DNA of 64,000 bases from Stenopsyche tienmushanensis (taxonomy: Eukaryota > Arthropoda > Insecta > Trichoptera > Stenopsychidae). The DNA is taken from contig WACJ01000116.1 in assembly GCA_008973525.1 (NCBI GenBank), forward strand, positions 310,001 through 374,000, in the 5' to 3' direction. Positions 61,545 through 64,000 of this stretch are shown here, one piece after another. The notes under the pieces are model-generated. The model was not told the origin of the DNA, made no database searches, and worked only from the letters and a program-made list of their open reading frames with translations. Position 1 is the stretch's first letter, and each line of letters starts with the position of its first letter. Made by a program: the position numbers and the translations under genes.

Positions 61545-61870
61545 ATGTGACGCCTAGTTTTTTTTTATTGTGCCGTCTTACTGAAAATAGACATCAAACA
61601 CATCAATATAATACAATTGTAATTGATATCGTTCAGCATTCATAGTAACAGCATTTCCGGTATAATTTTAGAAGATATGTGGGCCCAATCATTCCATTAC
61701 ACACCAAACAGTAACTTTTTTTGGATCTAAACATTTTTTTCTAAATAGCACTAGGATTTTCATTACCCCCAGATACGACAATTTTGCTGATTGACAAATT
61801 AATCTATTGTGAAATGATCTTCATCGCTAAATAAAATTTTGCTTGGAAACCTCCTGGGGGAGAAATCCTG
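61545..61870 (-). mobile_element. Tc1/mariner-superfamily transposase relic
   Basis: Minus strand reads PSKILFSDEDHFTID, FVNQQNCRIWG, KKLLF, VTMNAERYQ and IDVFDVYFQ, with stops between. It is a more decayed relative of the fragment at 4000-4310. SDEDHF holds the first catalytic acidic residue. Confidence 0.65.
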
Positions 61871-61874
61871 ATAT

Positions 61875-62545
61875 CAGCATAAATGTGACAAAGGTGATGA
61901 TCAAATTTATACAATATAAGTTGCTGCTAGATAGTTGATTAACTTTACGACGTTGTAATTTTACTCTATCTTTGAAATCATCATTTTAAGATTAATTAAA
62001 TCTACGATCGCGTATGTTATACCCCCCTGGCTCCTCAGAATAGCATCAGTTCATAGAATGAGCGTACGTGAGATAAATTTTGGTCCAGTTGCATCTACGT
62101 GGACGTTAGCACGTGCCACATGCATATATGAAATTTGTCACGGAATCGAATCACGTAGTACGAGTCTCATCCTGTTACATTTGTCGCTCTGACAAAATGC
62201 ATTTTTTTTCCTTCTATGCGGTGCATTTCCAGCTCTGAATGCCTGCTTTGAAAGAAATTTTCTTCAACTGTATCCTTAGTTTCAAATGAATTTCTGACGG
62301 AACTAAATGATGCAGACCACGAGGAAGCCAATAACGAAGTTAATGACACCATTTTACGAGTCTTGCGTGACTTACGCTATTCCCCATTGGAATATTTCCT
62401 GTGAGTTCTAATGATAAAGCCCGAGATCAAAATTAATTTTCAGTTACAGTTAAGCCGGTCGTTTCAACAATTTGTATCCGACACTTTTTGTGAACATCTC
62501 GAATCATTTTTTGATGCAAGTCTGTGCATCTTATACAACTGTTAT
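61875..62545. other. Intergenic, nothing recognised
   Basis: Possibly further remains of the element at 61545-61870, but nothing specific could be supported. Confidence 0.35.
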
Positions 62546-62549
62546 TTAA

Positions 62550-62990
62550 TTCTGTTTGGCCAACGTTAGTTCAACGACTATGTCCGTTTTTATAATATAT
62601 ACTAAGTTGTCTAATCCTTCTTTTCTTCGTCGTCGATTAAACATTGCGATAATAAGACAGCGGCATAAGACCGCAATTAAATAAACACAACAATATTTTC
62701 GACTGATGTATTTAAAATTTAATGCATTTAAACAACCCACCCGATCAGTCTTCTTCTGACAACTTAATTTTGTAAATCAATAATTCATCATTTCAACGGT
62801 CTGAAAAGTGGACCGGTTAGACACACAGACTTTGTAGCCACTCCGTCCTCTTTTAGGACTGTTTGCGACATTTTCCATGATTTGTACGATCACGGAAGCT
62901 TCCTCAGAGGCTAATTTACAAAGGAGGCTCGCGCCAAATAAGATTGCGAACGAGTCTAGTCTTCCCATAAAAACTAAAATTTAAAAAAAA
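62550..62990 (-). repeat. Composite repeat, reversed copy
   Basis: Contains, reversed, CGGTCCACTTTTCAGACCG, CCGTGATCGTACAAATCATG and GGAAGACTAGACTCGTT. The minus strand keeps a 63-codon frame (62968-62777) reading MGRLDSFAILFGASLLCKLA, suggesting the family once encoded a protein. Confidence 0.6.
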
Positions 62991-63009
62991 TAAAAACGTA
63001 ATATCTGGT

Positions 63010-63535
63010 CAGTGGAGAGTCCCCATTTTCTTTGTCTTAGATGTAAATTGGGCCCATGTTTCATCCTGAATCGATGCAAAAACTCGACCTTATTGCTGTG
63101 AAACATCGCCAAACACTCGAATGAAACATCATCACGACATTGTGAGCAAACGCCGCACCCATCTTGCGCACAGCTTTCTCATGTCTAAATTTTCAGTCTA
63201 TATTCGATGTAAAGCATTTTTGAAGGGCCTACCATGTCTGCTAGCTCGTGCACTACATTCGATGGGTATCCAATATCATTTTATGGATTTTCTTCACCAT
63301 ATCTAGGGTGGTTGACTCTGGAGTCTTGGCAGCTCGTACGATCTCGTCTAAGCTTTCCTCCACCATTATTTATTTACTAGAACTCGACTCTAATAATGGG
63401 AATGTCGATATGAAACATAATAGATGCGCTGTTCAGATTATTTTAGAATTTCATATAGTGTACCAAATACATATCATAGTAAAACGCGGTTTTATTTAAA
63501 ACAACAACTGCCATCTATACGTTAGGTTGGGTACT
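63010..63535 (-). mobile_element. Mariner 5' half, reversed
   Basis: Minus strand starts MVEESLDEIVRAAKTPESTT and LDMVKKIHKMI. Later, after frame breaks, it reads VMMFHSSVW, LHRFR and KHGPNLHLRQRKWGLSTDQ. The noncoding 5' part reaches ATACGTTAGGTTGGGTAC at about 63530. It joins the composite repeat at about 63000, as at 56885 and 27420. Confidence 0.7.
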
Positions 63536-63539
63536 TTTG

Positions 63540-64000
63540 GGAATATCTTTGTATATTATTTTAACATCATAATAATATTTAATATATTGCATTTGCATGG
63601 AATTTGGCATGGAATCCTGGCCTGTCACAAATAAAAGTCTGTTATGAACTTGAAGTAAATGGATCAAAATTACTTTTTTATCATCTTATCTTCAACATCC
63701 TTGATGGAAAACGTTAGTGATTTTGTGTCCTGGTAACCAGTCATCTTGATTTTTGTCCTGGAAGCAAATCGAAATTGAAATATCATCATGGAATAAGATG
63801 AGCTTTTGAGATAATACTCGAGTGGTATCGATTGGATGTAATCGGATTTTCCGTTCTTTTCCTGCTCAAATAAATGCTCGAAATATACTAGCTGATTTAT
63901 GAAACGTGCCAAGTGTTAAGACGCGATTCTTTGCAGAAGAGGATCGTAAAATTTAAGCTCCGAAATATTTTTGAAGCGTGTCATTCAAAAGACGAAGTTC
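63540..64000. other. Right edge, one unassigned frame
   Basis: An 80-codon minus-strand frame (63912-63670) contains FEHLFEQEKNGKSDYIQSIP and KIKMTGYQDTKSLTFSIKDV. Not recognised. It could be the last exon of a gene beyond the right edge or transposon debris. Confidence 0.25.

Noticed and set aside
63670..63912. 80-codon frame at the right edge as a gene's last exon
   Set aside because: Cannot be judged without sequence beyond the window; listed only as unassigned.

Overview
This window reads as nuclear DNA of an insect. Genes are split by GT-AG introns, there is a clip-domain serine protease, the DNA is AT-rich, and mariner, Tc1, hAT, piggyBac, pogo and R1-type transposon debris is dense. 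A full-length maintenance DNA methyltransferase (DNMT1) argues against flies, which have lost it. The order cannot be fixed from the sequence; a moth/butterfly or beetle would fit.

The left 25.7 kb is a compact gene island. In order: the 3' part of a clip-domain trypsin-like protease (+, begins off the left edge, ends 5032); KRR1 (+, 6613-8073); mitochondrial seryl-tRNA synthetase SARS2 (-, 9775-8215, with two compensating frameshifts in exon 1); DNMT1 (+, 11639-18029, eight exons, 1412 residues, frame intact); ESF1 (-, 22286-18500, eight exons, 709 residues, frame intact); TRIAP1/Mdm35 (+, 22834-23564); and SPT4 (-, 25407-24783). KRR1/SARS2 and DNMT1/ESF1 are tail-to-tail. SARS2/DNMT1 and ESF1/TRIAP1 are head-to-head and may share promoter regions. 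KRR1 and ESF1 both act in small-subunit ribosome biogenesis; otherwise the genes are unrelated housekeeping genes and do not form an operon-like system. A decayed, unidentified reading frame lies on the minus strand inside the probable first intron of DNMT1.

From about 25.75 kb to the right edge (38 kb) I find no convincing host gene. This part is a transposon graveyard. The best-supported elements are: a four-copy terminal-inverted-repeat family with TA target sites (37114-38064, 44162-44963, 53500-54482 and, reversed, 59577-60123), the last copy sitting inside a mariner 5' end whose uninterrupted relatives show the empty site; a 242-bp hAT-type MITE with a perfect 8-bp target duplication (32236-32477); a Tc1-like remnant with a 33-bp inverted repeat (about 54500-55266); an 81-bp palindromic TTAA element (43346-43426); an R1-type LINE fragment (-, 40980-42000); and several mariner, jerky/pogo, hAT, Helitron-like and composite repeats.

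I did not find a clearly new host system. The most promising leads are the TA/TIR family with its nested insertion, the double frameshift in SARS2, and the unidentified decayed coding sequence inside DNMT1. Exon coordinates come from manual reading and splice-phase matching and may be off by a base or two.
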